Made by a program: the position numbers and the translations under genes. A stretch of DNA of 6,878 bases from an uncultured Oscillospiraceae bacterium (lineage in GTDB: Bacteria; Bacillota; Clostridia; Oscillospirales; Oscillospiraceae): contig CAJTYK010000076.1 of NCBI GenBank assembly GCA_910584285.1, forward strand, positions 1 to 6,878, read 5' to 3'. Positions within the stretch are counted from its first letter, which is position 1, and the number at the start of each line of letters is the position of its first letter. The notes beneath the pieces are model-generated. The model was given only the letters and a program-made list of their open reading frames with translations. It did no database searches and was not told the origin of the DNA. Positions 1 through 6,188 of this stretch are shown here, piece by piece.

Positions 1-150
1 CCCTTTTCCCCAGTTTACCACGTGGGTGTAGGTTCACGCCTATTTGACGCTTACACTTACATCTCCGGCGCGTTATTTTTATTTTACGCACCCAAAATTT
101 TGAAATACCCGAAAATTATTCTTTTCTTTTTGCGTTTCTGCTGATTTAGA
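1..150. other. AT-rich gene-free flank
   Basis: No reading frame here looks like a gene on either strand. The stretch is clearly richer in A and T than the operon to the right, with runs such as the T-rich block around 76-85 and 120-130. It lies beyond the terminator that follows the tRNA piece, so it is best read as the chromosome next to the insertion point. Whether it also holds a promoter for a gene to the left cannot be judged. Confidence 0.4.
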
Positions 151-184
151 GCAAAAATCCCGCACCGAAGTGCGGAATTTTTGC
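151..184 (-). terminator. Rho-independent terminator downstream of the tRNA-Pro fragment
   Basis: The core stem pairs 160-165 (CCGCAC) with 170-175 (GTGCGG) around a four-base loop, read as TTCG on the minus strand. It is extended by an A/T-rich stem (151-158 with 177-184) after one C-A mismatch. On the minus strand the stem ends in a run of T, as expected for a terminator 3' of the tRNA; the A tract opposite makes it potentially bidirectional. A second small perfect hairpin (191-196 with 201-206, CTCGTT/AACGAG) lies between it and the tRNA CCA end. Confidence 0.75.
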
Positions 185-209
185 CTGCATCTCGTTTGTC
201 AACGAGACT

Positions 210-254
210 TGGTCGGAGTGCCGGGATTCGAACCCGGGGCCTCTTGGACCCGAA
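210..254 (-). tRNA. 3' fragment of tRNA-Pro(CGG), 5' half missing
   Basis: Read on the minus strand, the 45 bases correspond exactly to standard tRNA positions 32 to 76. They comprise anticodon loop TTCGGGT (U33, anticodon CGG, G37 as in proline tRNAs), 3' anticodon strand CCAAG, variable loop AGGCC, T stem CCGGG/CCCGG around TTCGAAT, acceptor strand CACTCCG, discriminator A and encoded CCA. The expected 5' parts (acceptor CGGAGTG, D arm, anticodon strand CTTGG) are not found upstream: at the loop the sequence changes to unrelated DNA. The piece therefore cannot make a tRNA. Loss of the 5' half exactly at the anticodon loop, with the normal downstream terminator kept, is what tRNA-targeting integrases leave at the distal end of an element. 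An assembly artefact is the main alternative. Confidence 0.8.
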
Positions 255-261
255 GATTCGG
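244..261. other. Candidate attachment-site junction of an integrated element
   Basis: The tRNA identity ends at 254. Around this point two short inverted arms flank the break: CCGAA (250-254) and TTCGG (257-261), separated by GA. In an intact tRNA-Pro gene this spot would be the anticodon arm, with CTTGG and CCAAG arms spaced by seven bases, a usual core for tyrosine integrases. The left arm CTTGG (244-248, plus strand) is kept and the opposite arm is replaced. Integration is inferred: no integrase gene is in the window and the other end of the element is not visible. Confidence 0.5.
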
Positions 262-613
262 CTGAAAACCCAACGAACTCTTTCAGGCGCATTTGGTGCT
301 GTTTGTTACGGGTACAGTTGCTTTCCTGGCCTCTCCCATTCCAATGCCTCCATCCGCTCCCGGTGTGGTCTGGGTCTCCGTTTGGGTCAGACCGCAATTG
401 CACTGGTCTGCCCGTCCTGTGCGTTGCTCCTCACGGGGACGTGGGGCCCGATGTGTGCCGGTGGCACACGTCCATCGCATGACCGAGCCGACAGGTGAAA
501 CTCGGCAGCTACCAACAAGCAGGCGGGTCGGTATATATCGAGTCACTGCCTGCCGTGTCCCCAGCTATGCGTCTCATTTCCTGTTCCTTCTGGATCGTAT
601 CTTGTGACGCCTC
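255..613. other. Gene-free stretch between tRNA scar and operon, rich in inverted repeats
   Basis: Short open frames exist on both strands, but none has a ribosome site, a recognisable motif or codon use like the operon, so no gene is called. The stretch contains several inverted repeats: GGTCTG (367-372) / CAGACC (388-393) / GGTCTG (405-410), where the middle copy can pair with either outer one; a strong hairpin at 450-472; CCGAG (483-487) with CTCGG (501-505); and GCAGGC (519-524) with GCCTGC (548-553). It may be the terminal control region of the mobile element, hold integrase arm sites, or carry an RNA. Nothing here decides between these. Confidence 0.35.
450..472. repeat. Inverted repeat / hairpin
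   Basis: GTGTGCC (453-459) and GGCACAC (463-469) pair perfectly around a three-base loop GGT. The stem extends outward by a T-G wobble, an A-T and a G-C pair to 450 and 472. No T tract follows on either strand, so it is not a typical terminator. It could be a protein binding site or part of a structured RNA. Confidence 0.5.
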
Positions 614-642
614 TGGAAATCCCCCTGCCTTTGTGCTATACT
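614..642 (+). promoter_or_regulatory. Promoter of the LytTR-GHKL-ABC operon
   Basis: An extended -10 box TGC-TATACT lies at 634-642, with TATACT at 637-642. A four-of-six -35 match TGGAAA sits at 614-619, exactly 17 bases upstream. The box is 33 bases before the start codon of the response regulator and upstream of its ribosome site, so transcription would begin around 649. The weak -35 with a good extended -10 fits a promoter that an activator could boost. No clear pair of LytTR-type direct repeats was found close by, so autoregulation is only a guess. Confidence 0.55.
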
Positions 643-675
643 GGCGTCAAGCTTTTCTGGCGGAGGTGACAGCCC

Positions 676-1374
676 ATGAAATACTGCTTTGCCATCTGTG
701 ATGACGATGCCAACTACGCCCGCTATATCCGCCGTCTTGCGGAACAGTGGGGCCGGCAGTCTGCCGCGGAGGTCGAGACGGAGGCTTTCCCCTCCGCGGA
801 GGCATTTCTGTTCCGCTGGGATGAGGAAAAGGACTTTGATGTGCTGCTGCTGGACATTGAGATGTCCGGTATGGACGGTGTGGAGCTTGCCCGGAGAATC
901 CGGGCGGAGGACGACAGGGTGCAGATCGTGTTCATCACCGGATATAACGACTACATCGCCCAGGGCTATGAGGTCGCCGCCCTCCACTACCTGGTCAAGC
1001 CGGTGGATCCGGACAAGCTGTTCCAGGTGCTCACCCGGGCGGTGGGGCGGCTGGACCGGAACGAGCCTGTGCTCACCCTGGAACTGCCCGGGGAGATGGT
1101 GCGGGTGCCGCTGAGCAAGATCCGCTATGTAGATGTGCTCCACAACTACGTCACCGTCCACGCCGGACAGGACTACGACCTGAAGCGGCCCCTGAGGGAG
1201 TTGGAGCGGGAGTTGGACCAGCGATTTTACCGGATCGGGCGCTCCTGTATCGTGAACCTGGCCTTTGTGAGCCGAGTGACGCGGACCGCCGTGGAGCTGT
1301 CCGGCGGCCAGTCCCTCCCCCTGCCGAGGGGTCAATATGAGGGGCTGAACCGGGCTATCATCGACCGGATGTAG
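676..1374 (+). CDS. LytTR-family response regulator (AgrA/LytR-like)
   Basis: This is a cytoplasmic transcription regulator of 232 residues, the usual length for the family. The receiver domain spans about 1-122: the acidic pocket is D9-D11, the phosphate-accepting aspartate is D60 in LLLDIEMSGMDG, and the switch threonine T88 and conserved lysine K108 (YLVKP) are all present, so it should be phosphorylated normally. A LytTR DNA-binding domain follows from about 131 to 232, with the typical segments YVDVLHNYVTVH (151-162) and FYRIGRSCIVNL (184-195). The start is supported by GGAGGTGA (662-669), six bases before the ATG. It is first in the operon, and the kinase gene begins 12 bases after its stop. 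Family knowledge: such regulators bind pairs of short direct repeats and activate peptide, bacteriocin or virulence genes. The likely target is this operon, but that is inferred. Confidence 0.93.
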   Translation: MKYCFAICDDDANYARYIRRLAEQWGRQSAAEVETEAFPSAEAFLFRWDEEKDFDVLLLDIEMSGMDGVELARRIRAEDDRVQIVFITGYNDYIAQGYEVAALHYLVKPVDPDKLFQVLTRAVGRLDRNEPVLTLELPGEMVRVPLSKIRYVDVLHNYVTVHAGQDYDLKRPLRELERELDQRFYRIGRSCIVNLAFVSRVTRTAVELSGGQSLPLPRGQYEGLNRAIIDRM

Positions 1375-1386
1375 GGGGTATGGCCC

Positions 1387-2097
1387 ATGAAGCTGTTTGA
1401 CCGCCTGCTCGACAGGCGTATCGCCGCTTACCAGCGGGAGCTCATCGAGATCCACTACGCCGAGGTGGAAAATATGTACCGGCAGATCCGGGGCTGGCGG
1501 CATGACTACCGCAGCCACATCCAGGCCATGAAGGTCCACGCCGCCCAGGGGGACTGGGAGGCGGTGAAGTCCTATTTGGACGCGTTGGAGACCGACCTCA
1601 ACACGGTGGACACGGTGCTCAAAACCGGCAACCCCATGGCGGACGCCATCCTCAACAGCAAGATCTCCCTGGCCCGGGCCCAGGGCATCCCGGTGAAGGC
1701 GGACGCCCGGGTCCCGGTGGCGTTGGCCCTGTCCGAGCTGGATCTGTGCGTCATCCTGGGCAACCTGTTCGACAACGCCATCGAGGCCAGCCTGGCCCTG
1801 CCGGAGGAAAAGCGGCTCATCCGGGTGTACCTGGACATGAAGGGGACGCAGCTGTATATCTCCTTCACCAACTTCACCGCCGTGGGCAAGCGGAGCAGCT
1901 CCGCCGGCCGCTTCCGCACTACCAAGGGGGAGGGCCACGGCTTCGGGCTGATGCGCATTGACGCGGTCGTGGAGCGCTTGGGCGGCTACCTCAGTCGGAA
2001 CAGCGAGGACGGGGCGTTTACCACGGAGATCCTGCTGCCCCAGGGGGGACAGCATGGGCGCACCCCAGCCCCTGGCAGGACACAACTCAGCCCCTGA
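1387..2097 (+). CDS. Soluble GHKL-domain sensor histidine kinase lacking a membrane sensor
   Basis: This is the partner kinase of the upstream LytTR regulator, 236 residues long. The H-box is WRHDYRSHIQ (37-46), with H39 as the probable phosphorylated histidine. The GHKL ATPase follows, with an N-box LGNLFDNAIEA (124-134) and a G-box GEGHGFGL (181-188). AgrC-type kinases normally carry five to seven membrane helices before the H-box; here only about 36 charged residues precede it and no hydrophobic segment exists, so the protein should be cytoplasmic. The start follows GGGGGT (1374-1379) with good spacing; an ATG at 1380 is less well placed. The gap to the regulator is 12 bases, so the two are surely co-transcribed. 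The last 17 residues or so are low in order (PAPGRTQLSP) and end within a short direct repeat. It may sense an internal ligand or depend on another membrane protein, perhaps the exporter. Short GHKL kinases of this type are known in gut Clostridia, so truncation is not necessarily decay. Confidence 0.9.
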   Translation: MKLFDRLLDRRIAAYQRELIEIHYAEVENMYRQIRGWRHDYRSHIQAMKVHAAQGDWEAVKSYLDALETDLNTVDTVLKTGNPMADAILNSKISLARAQGIPVKADARVPVALALSELDLCVILGNLFDNAIEASLALPEEKRLIRVYLDMKGTQLYISFTNFTAVGKRSSSAGRFRTTKGEGHGFGLMRIDAVVERLGGYLSRNSEDGAFTTEILLPQGGQHGRTPAPGRTQLSP

Positions 2098-2115
2098 GCG
2101 GAGCAACTCAGCCCC
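2083..2115 (+). repeat. 12-bp direct repeat at the kinase stop
   Basis: CAACTCAGCCCC occurs at 2083-2094 and again at 2104-2115, 21 bases apart, with the kinase stop codon (2095-2097) right after the first copy. The second copy runs into the left arm of the hairpin downstream. This looks like a small tandem duplication that shaped the end of the kinase gene. Confidence 0.6.
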
Positions 2116-2139
2116 CGGCCCGCACAACCGGGGGCTTTT
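2111..2139 (+). terminator. Terminator-like hairpin (possible attenuator) between kinase and exporter genes
   Basis: GCCCCCGG (2111-2118) pairs perfectly with CCGGGGGC (2128-2135) around a nine-base loop and is followed by TTTT. The T run is short, so read-through to the exporter genes is likely, and the hairpin probably lowers rather than stops expression. The loop carries GCACAA (2122-2127), complementary to TTGTGC (2138-2143) just after the stem, so a pseudoknot or a competing hairpin is possible. There is no clear second promoter between here and the exporter start at 2168. Confidence 0.6.
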
Positions 2140-2167
2140 GTGCTATCCTATCCCAGAGGTGAGAGCT

Positions 2168-4003
2168 ATGGAAAACCCTGAAATTGGGAAACAGAAACCT
2201 GCCTGCGGCATGGCCTCCAACTGCGCGTTTATGATCCGTCGGACGTGGAAGGAGTGCAGGGGTGTGCTGTCCGTGTGCACGGGGCTGATTTTCTGCGGCG
2301 TGGCGGCCAGCCTTCTGGAGCTGTTCGTGGTGCCGTCTATTTTAGAGGCGGTGGAGCGGGGCGTGGGCCCCGGGGAACTGCTCCGGCTCATCGCCTGGTT
2401 CACCCTGGGGATGGTGGGGGTGCGGGCCCTGCGGGAGTATCTGGACACCAACGCCATCTTTGGCCGCATTACGGTGCGCTCCTCCCTCTGCCTGGAGCTG
2501 CACATGACCTTTTGCCGCACGTCCTTCCCCCACACGGAGGACCCGGACTATATTAAACGGATCAAAAAGGCCAGCAAATGCCTGGACAGCAATGACGACG
2601 CGGGGGAAGCCATCTGGCAGACCATGGCCGATTTGCTGACCAACCTGATCAGCTTTGCCATCTTCCTGTTGCTGCTGTGCCGGGTGGGGCCGTGGGTGGC
2701 GTTGCTGTGCATGGCTTTGTCCGCCGCCAGCTATTTTGCCGGTGAGCGCATCCGCGCCTGGCGCTACCGCCGGCGGGAGGAGGAGGGCGCGCTGCTGCAC
2801 AAAATGGCGTACGCCATGGACCGCGGCCGGGATATGAAGCTGGCCAAGGACATCCGCATCTTCGGCCTGGCCCCCTGGCTTACCCAGCTGTATGAGAAAT
2901 ATACCCGGCTGTACCAGGATTTCTTCGCCAGAAGCCAGCGGTATTACCTCTGGGCGGACCTGCTGGACGCGGCCTTGTCCCTCCTCCGCAACGGCGCGGC
3001 CTACGGCCTGCTCATCAGCATGGCCCTCCGGGGGGAACTGGGCGCGGCGGAATTTGTGCTGTACTTCACCGCGGTGAGCGGTTTCTCCCAGTGGGTGACA
3101 GGCATCTTCTCCAAGCTGGGGGAGCTGCACCGGCAGAGCCTGGAGCTGTCCGTCCTGCGGGAGGTGATGGACACCCCGGAGCCCTTCCGGTTCGAGGACG
3201 GAAAACCCCTGCCCGTAAAGGAAAACCACCTGTACCAGCTGGAACTGCGGGACGTGTCCTTCCGCTATCCCGGCGCGGACCACGACACCCTCTCCCACGT
3301 GAACCTCACCATCCGCCCCGGGGAAAAGCTGGCGGTGGTGGGCAAAAACGGCGCGGGCAAGACCACCCTCATTAAGCTGCTGTGCGGCTTCTACGACCCC
3401 ACCCAGGGGCAGGTGCTGCTGGACGGGGAGGACATCCGGCAGTATGACCGCCGGGACTATTATAAGCACTTCTCCGCCGTGTTCCAGCAGTTTTCCACCC
3501 TGGCGGGCACCATGGCGGAAAACGTGGCCCAGACCACCGGGGACAAGGCGAACCTGCCCCGGGTATGGGACTGCCTGGACCAGGCGGGGGTGGCGGACAA
3601 GATCCGGGAGCTGCCGGAACAGGAGAACACCAAACTGGGCCGGGAGGTCTACCTGGACGGCATTGATCTGTCCGGCGGCCAGCTCCAGCGGCTGATGCTG
3701 GCCCGGGCGCTGTACAAAAACGCACCGGTGGTGGTGCTGGACGAGCCCACCGCCGCCCTGGACCCCATCGCGGAGCGCGACCTGTACCAGCGGTACAGCG
3801 ATCTCACCGGGCACTGCACCAGCGTGTATATCTCCCACCGGCTGGCCTCCACCCGGTTCTGCGACCGGGTGCTGCTCATCGAGAACGGCGGCATCGCCGA
3901 GGAGGGCACCCACGAATCGCTTCTGAAGCGGGGCGGACGGTACGCCTACCTGTTTGAGCTGCAAAGCAAATATTACAAGGAAGGGGCGATGGAGGATGAA
4001 TAA
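2168..4003 (+). CDS. Half-size ABC exporter, ATP-binding/permease protein (subunit 1)
   Basis: This 611-residue membrane exporter subunit has a type I ABC layout. A membrane domain (about 30-330) has probable helices near 31-57, 70-90, 155-172, 174-191 and two within 262-308. The ATPase domain (about 355-590) has A-loop Y367, Walker A GKNGAGKTT (392-400), Q-loop Q440, signature LSGGQ (501-505), Walker B VVVLDE (521-526) with catalytic E526, D-loop ALD and switch H557. All ATPase motifs are intact. The ATG at 2168 is preferred over upstream in-frame starts because AGAGGTGAG (2155-2163) precedes it and the upstream codons overlap the kinase end and hairpin and encode no membrane segment. The stop overlaps the start of the second half-transporter by 8 bases, so the two are translationally coupled and likely pair as a heterodimer. 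There is no N-terminal peptidase C39 domain, so it would not cleave a leader. The substrate is unknown; peptide, bacteriocin or drug export fits the LytTR context. Confidence 0.93.
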   Translation: MENPEIGKQKPACGMASNCAFMIRRTWKECRGVLSVCTGLIFCGVAASLLELFVVPSILEAVERGVGPGELLRLIAWFTLGMVGVRALREYLDTNAIFGRITVRSSLCLELHMTFCRTSFPHTEDPDYIKRIKKASKCLDSNDDAGEAIWQTMADLLTNLISFAIFLLLLCRVGPWVALLCMALSAASYFAGERIRAWRYRRREEEGALLHKMAYAMDRGRDMKLAKDIRIFGLAPWLTQLYEKYTRLYQDFFARSQRYYLWADLLDAALSLLRNGAAYGLLISMALRGELGAAEFVLYFTAVSGFSQWVTGIFSKLGELHRQSLELSVLREVMDTPEPFRFEDGKPLPVKENHLYQLELRDVSFRYPGADHDTLSHVNLTIRPGEKLAVVGKNGAGKTTLIKLLCGFYDPTQGQVLLDGEDIRQYDRRDYYKHFSAVFQQFSTLAGTMAENVAQTTGDKANLPRVWDCLDQAGVADKIRELPEQENTKLGREVYLDGIDLSGGQLQRLMLARALYKNAPVVVLDEPTAALDPIAERDLYQRYSDLTGHCTSVYISHRLASTRFCDRVLLIENGGIAEEGTHESLLKRGGRYAYLFELQSKYYKEGAMEDE

Positions 4004-5885
4004 GGGAAAGCAAGACCGGCTGTCCTTCCGGCAGGCCGCGGCCTACACCCGCCGGGCCCTGGCCCTGTGGTGGAGCACCGCGCCGGAGGTGCTGATCTCC
4101 GCCTGGGTGCGGGAGGGCGTCGCCGCCCTGGCCCCCTACCTGCCCCTGTATTTCACCGCCCAGCTGGTAAACGCCATCGCCGGGGGCGGAGAGGGCGCTT
4201 GGACCATGCTGGCGGCCCTGCTGGCCTCCACGGGCGCGGTGGCCGCGCTCCAGGCCGGGGTGAGCTGCTGGGACGACACCATGCGCCACGCCCACCAGGA
4301 GCCCGCCTGGAACCGCATCCTTTTTGAAAAGCTGCTGTCCATGGACTTCTGCGACATTGACAACCCCAGGAACCAGGCCCTGCTCACCCAGATTCAGCAG
4401 CTCAGGAACTGGGGCGGCTTTGGGCTGAACCGGGTGTACCGGGTCTCCGCGGAGGCCCTGGGGGCGCTGCTGCGGCTGCTGGGGGCGGTGGCCCTGTCGG
4501 TGAGCCTGTTCACCCTGCCGGTGCCCGCGGGCAGCCCCCTGGCCTGGCTGGACCACCCGCTCTGTCTGGCGGGCATGGCGGGGCTGATGCTGCTGTCGGT
4601 GGCGCTCTCCGCCGCCTTGGCCAACCGGGCGGAGCGCTATTGGAACGAATACGACGGCACCCAGGGCAACCGGGGCTTCTCCTACTTCTATTTCATCGCC
4701 ATGCGGGAACGGGAGCGGGGCGCGGACATCCGCACCTACGCCCAGGACAGGTTCTTAGAGAACGCGGGGAGAGCGAATATGCGCGGCAAGACCTCCTTTG
4801 GCCCCGATTCCTCCATCGGCAGGGCGGGCCGGGGGCCCATGGGGGCCTGCGCCGCCGCCGGCGAAGCCATCTCCCAGAGCTTTGTGGGGGCCATCTACCT
4901 GTTCGCCGGGCTCAAGGCCCTGGCGGGAGCCTTCGGGGTGGGCTCCGTCACCCAGTATGTGGGGGCGCTGGCGGGGCTGGCCAAGGGGTTGAGCGACCTG
5001 CTCCAGCTGATCGGCGTGCTGCGGGCCAACGCGGAGTTTCTCAAGCCCACCTATGAGTTCCTCGATATTCCCAACAACATGTACCAGGGCAGCCTGACCA
5101 CGGAAAAACGCTCCGACCGGAAGTACGAGATCGAGTTCCGGGACGTGTCCTTTCAGTACCCCGGCACGGACACCTGGGCATTGCGCCACGTGAACATGAA
5201 GTTCGACGTGGGGGAGCGTTTGGCCGTGGTGGGGGAGAACGGCTCGGGCAAGACCACCTTCATCAAGCTGCTGTGCCGCCTCTACGACCCCACCGAGGGG
5301 GAGATCCTGCTCAACGGCATCGACATCCGCAAGTACCGTTACGACAACTATCTGGCCCTGTTCTCCGTGGTGTTCCAGGACTTCAAGCTGCTTTCCCAAC
5401 CTCTGGGTGCCAATGTGGCTGCCGCCGAGGGCTACGACCGGGTGCGGGCGGCGGATTGCCTGGAGCAGTCGGGCTTTGGCCCCCGATTAGCGGAGTTGCC
5501 CAAGGGTTTGGACGCCTGCCTGTACCGAGAGTTCGAGGACAGCGGCGTGGAGATCTCTGGCGGTGAGGCCCAGAAGATCGCCCTGGCCCGGGTGCTGTAC
5601 CATGACGCGCCCTTCATCGTGCTGGACGAGCCCACGGCGGCGCTGGATCCCGAGGCGGAGGCCGAGGTGTACACGAAATTCAACGACATTGTGGAGGACA
5701 AGACCGCCATCTATATCAGCCACCGGCTGTCCTCCTGCCGCTTCTGCGATGAGATCGCGGTTTTTGACCACGGGCAGGTGGTGCAGCAGGGGACCCACGA
5801 CACCTTGGTGGAGACGGAGGGGAAATACAAGGCCCTCTGGGAGGCCCAGGCGCAGTATTATCAGGAAAAGAATGGGCAAACATAA
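3996..5885 (+). CDS. Half-size ABC exporter, ATP-binding/permease protein (subunit 2)
   Basis: This second half-transporter has 629 residues. Probable membrane helices lie near 30-62, 68-90, 150-174, 183-208, 288-313 and 320-341. The ATPase domain (about 376-605) has A-loop Y388, Walker A GENGSGKTT (413-421), Q-loop Q461, signature ISGGE (520-524), Walker B FIVLDE (540-545) with E545, and switch H576. The signature differs from the standard LSGGQ, so the ATP site it completes on the partner may be weaker, as in asymmetric heterodimeric exporters. The ATG at 3996 sits inside the last codons of the first subunit (ATGAATAA overlap), with AAGGAAGGGG (3979-3988) as ribosome site; an earlier in-frame ATG at 3954 would extend far back into the neighbour and lacks a site. 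The stretch 225-285 is rich in arginine and glycine and probably forms the long cytoplasmic loop. No terminator is seen right after the stop, so transcripts may run on. The substrate is unknown. Confidence 0.93.
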   Translation: MNKGKQDRLSFRQAAAYTRRALALWWSTAPEVLISAWVREGVAALAPYLPLYFTAQLVNAIAGGGEGAWTMLAALLASTGAVAALQAGVSCWDDTMRHAHQEPAWNRILFEKLLSMDFCDIDNPRNQALLTQIQQLRNWGGFGLNRVYRVSAEALGALLRLLGAVALSVSLFTLPVPAGSPLAWLDHPLCLAGMAGLMLLSVALSAALANRAERYWNEYDGTQGNRGFSYFYFIAMRERERGADIRTYAQDRFLENAGRANMRGKTSFGPDSSIGRAGRGPMGACAAAGEAISQSFVGAIYLFAGLKALAGAFGVGSVTQYVGALAGLAKGLSDLLQLIGVLRANAEFLKPTYEFLDIPNNMYQGSLTTEKRSDRKYEIEFRDVSFQYPGTDTWALRHVNMKFDVGERLAVVGENGSGKTTFIKLLCRLYDPTEGEILLNGIDIRKYRYDNYLALFSVVFQDFKLLSQPLGANVAAAEGYDRVRAADCLEQSGFGPRLAELPKGLDACLYREFEDSGVEISGGEAQKIALARVLYHDAPFIVLDEPTAALDPEAEAEVYTKFNDIVEDKTAIYISHRLSSCRFCDEIAVFDHGQVVQQGTHDTLVETEGKYKALWEAQAQYYQEKNGQT

Positions 5886-5916
5886 ACTAATTGTAGCCGA
5901 GGAGCAAAACGTATAG
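5872..5916 (+). CDS. Possible 14-residue micro-ORF overlapping the exporter end
   Basis: An ATG inside the last codons of subunit 2 opens a tiny frame, MGKHKLIVAEEQNV. An AGGAAAAG stretch (5863-5870) lies one base before the ATG, too close for a normal ribosome site. The overlap imitates the coupling between the two exporter genes, so it may be the start of a lost downstream gene or plain chance. It has no leader-peptide features and no cysteine, and calling it a signal peptide would be speculation. Confidence 0.15.
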   Translation: MGKHKLIVAEEQNV

Positions 5917-5943
5917 CAAAGGGTTTACCTTCCGAAAAGACCG

Positions 5944-6024
5944 ATGGGAAAAATCTACTACGTCGTAATCAGAAGGCGTCCTCCGCTACAGCCTGAGAGC
6001 GCCCGAAAGGTTCGGAAAACCTGA
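5944..6024 (+). CDS. Possible 26-residue basic micro-ORF
   Basis: This frame starts MGKIYYVVIRRRPP and ends KVRKT, with many arginines and lysines. The upstream GAAAAGA is only a weak ribosome site. The frame overlaps the hairpins at 6003-6024, which argues for a non-coding role. It is listed because it begins 28 bases after the preceding micro-ORF and could be a leader peptide. Low confidence. Confidence 0.15.
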   Translation: MGKIYYVVIRRRPPLQPESARKVRKT

Positions 6025-6046
6025 AACCAAGCGACAGGTTTTGCCG
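6003..6046. repeat. Two adjacent hairpins
   Basis: CCGAA (6003-6007) pairs with TTCGG (6011-6015). AAAACCTG (6016-6023) pairs with CAGGTTTT (6035-6042) around an eleven-base loop. The second stem can be lengthened by CGG (6013-6015) with CCG (6044-6046) across one bulged G, which competes with the first hairpin. The two alternatives could act as a switch. Confidence 0.45.
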
Positions 6047-6115
6047 GACCATTCTCTGCCAATGACCACCTGCCCGCATCGGGTGTTGCAGCCTGAAACC
6101 GTAAACCAAGTGTCG

Positions 6116-6133
6116 GCCCCTGTGCGGGCTTTT
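6116..6133 (+). terminator. Weak terminator-like hairpin
   Basis: GCCC (6116-6119, allowing a one-base shift) pairs with GGGC (6126-6129) and is followed by TTTTG. A longer alternative pairs GCCCGCA (6072-6078) with TGCGGGC (6123-6129), again ending at the T run. The 12 bases GGGCTTTTGTGC (6126-6137) are identical to 2132-2143 at the hairpin inside the operon. The stem is short, so termination would be partial at best. Confidence 0.3.
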
Positions 6134-6137
6134 GTGC

Positions 6138-6178
6138 CCCCTTTGCGGGGCGGGGGGTATCCGTACACCTCAAAGGGG
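6138..6178. repeat. Hairpin with G-rich loop
   Basis: CCCCTTTG (6138-6145) pairs perfectly with CAAAGGGG (6171-6178). The 25 bases between are G-rich and include a GGTA/TACACC near-palindrome. No T tract follows. The right arm AAGGGGAT also looks like a ribosome site for the GTG frame at 6189, so the hairpin could mask it. Confidence 0.45.
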
Positions 6179-6188
6179 ATAAAACGCG

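Noticed and set aside
310..322. TACAGTTGC as a LytTR-type binding half-site
   Set aside because: There is only a single copy, about 300 bases before the promoter, with no second direct repeat at the usual spacing.
283..546. 87-codon minus-strand frame as a possible integrase or excisionase end
   Set aside because: It has no integrase motifs (no R-H-R-Y residues) and no helix-turn-helix pattern, and it overlaps several inverted repeats.
181..607. Overlapping short plus-strand frames across the tRNA scar and leader
   Set aside because: One runs through the tRNA fragment itself, and neither has a ribosome site or a recognisable motif. The codon pattern differs from the operon.
574..2127. Long minus-strand frame of 517 codons
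   Set aside because: It lies opposite the regulator and kinase genes, whose domains and ribosome sites are clear. Its protein is a low-order Gly/Pro/His/Gln-rich shadow typical of GC-rich antisense frames.
2342..3964. Long minus-strand frame of 540 codons opposite subunit 1
   Set aside because: It is antisense to a complete ABC transporter with all motifs. The protein is repetitive in H, Q, G and P with no domain.
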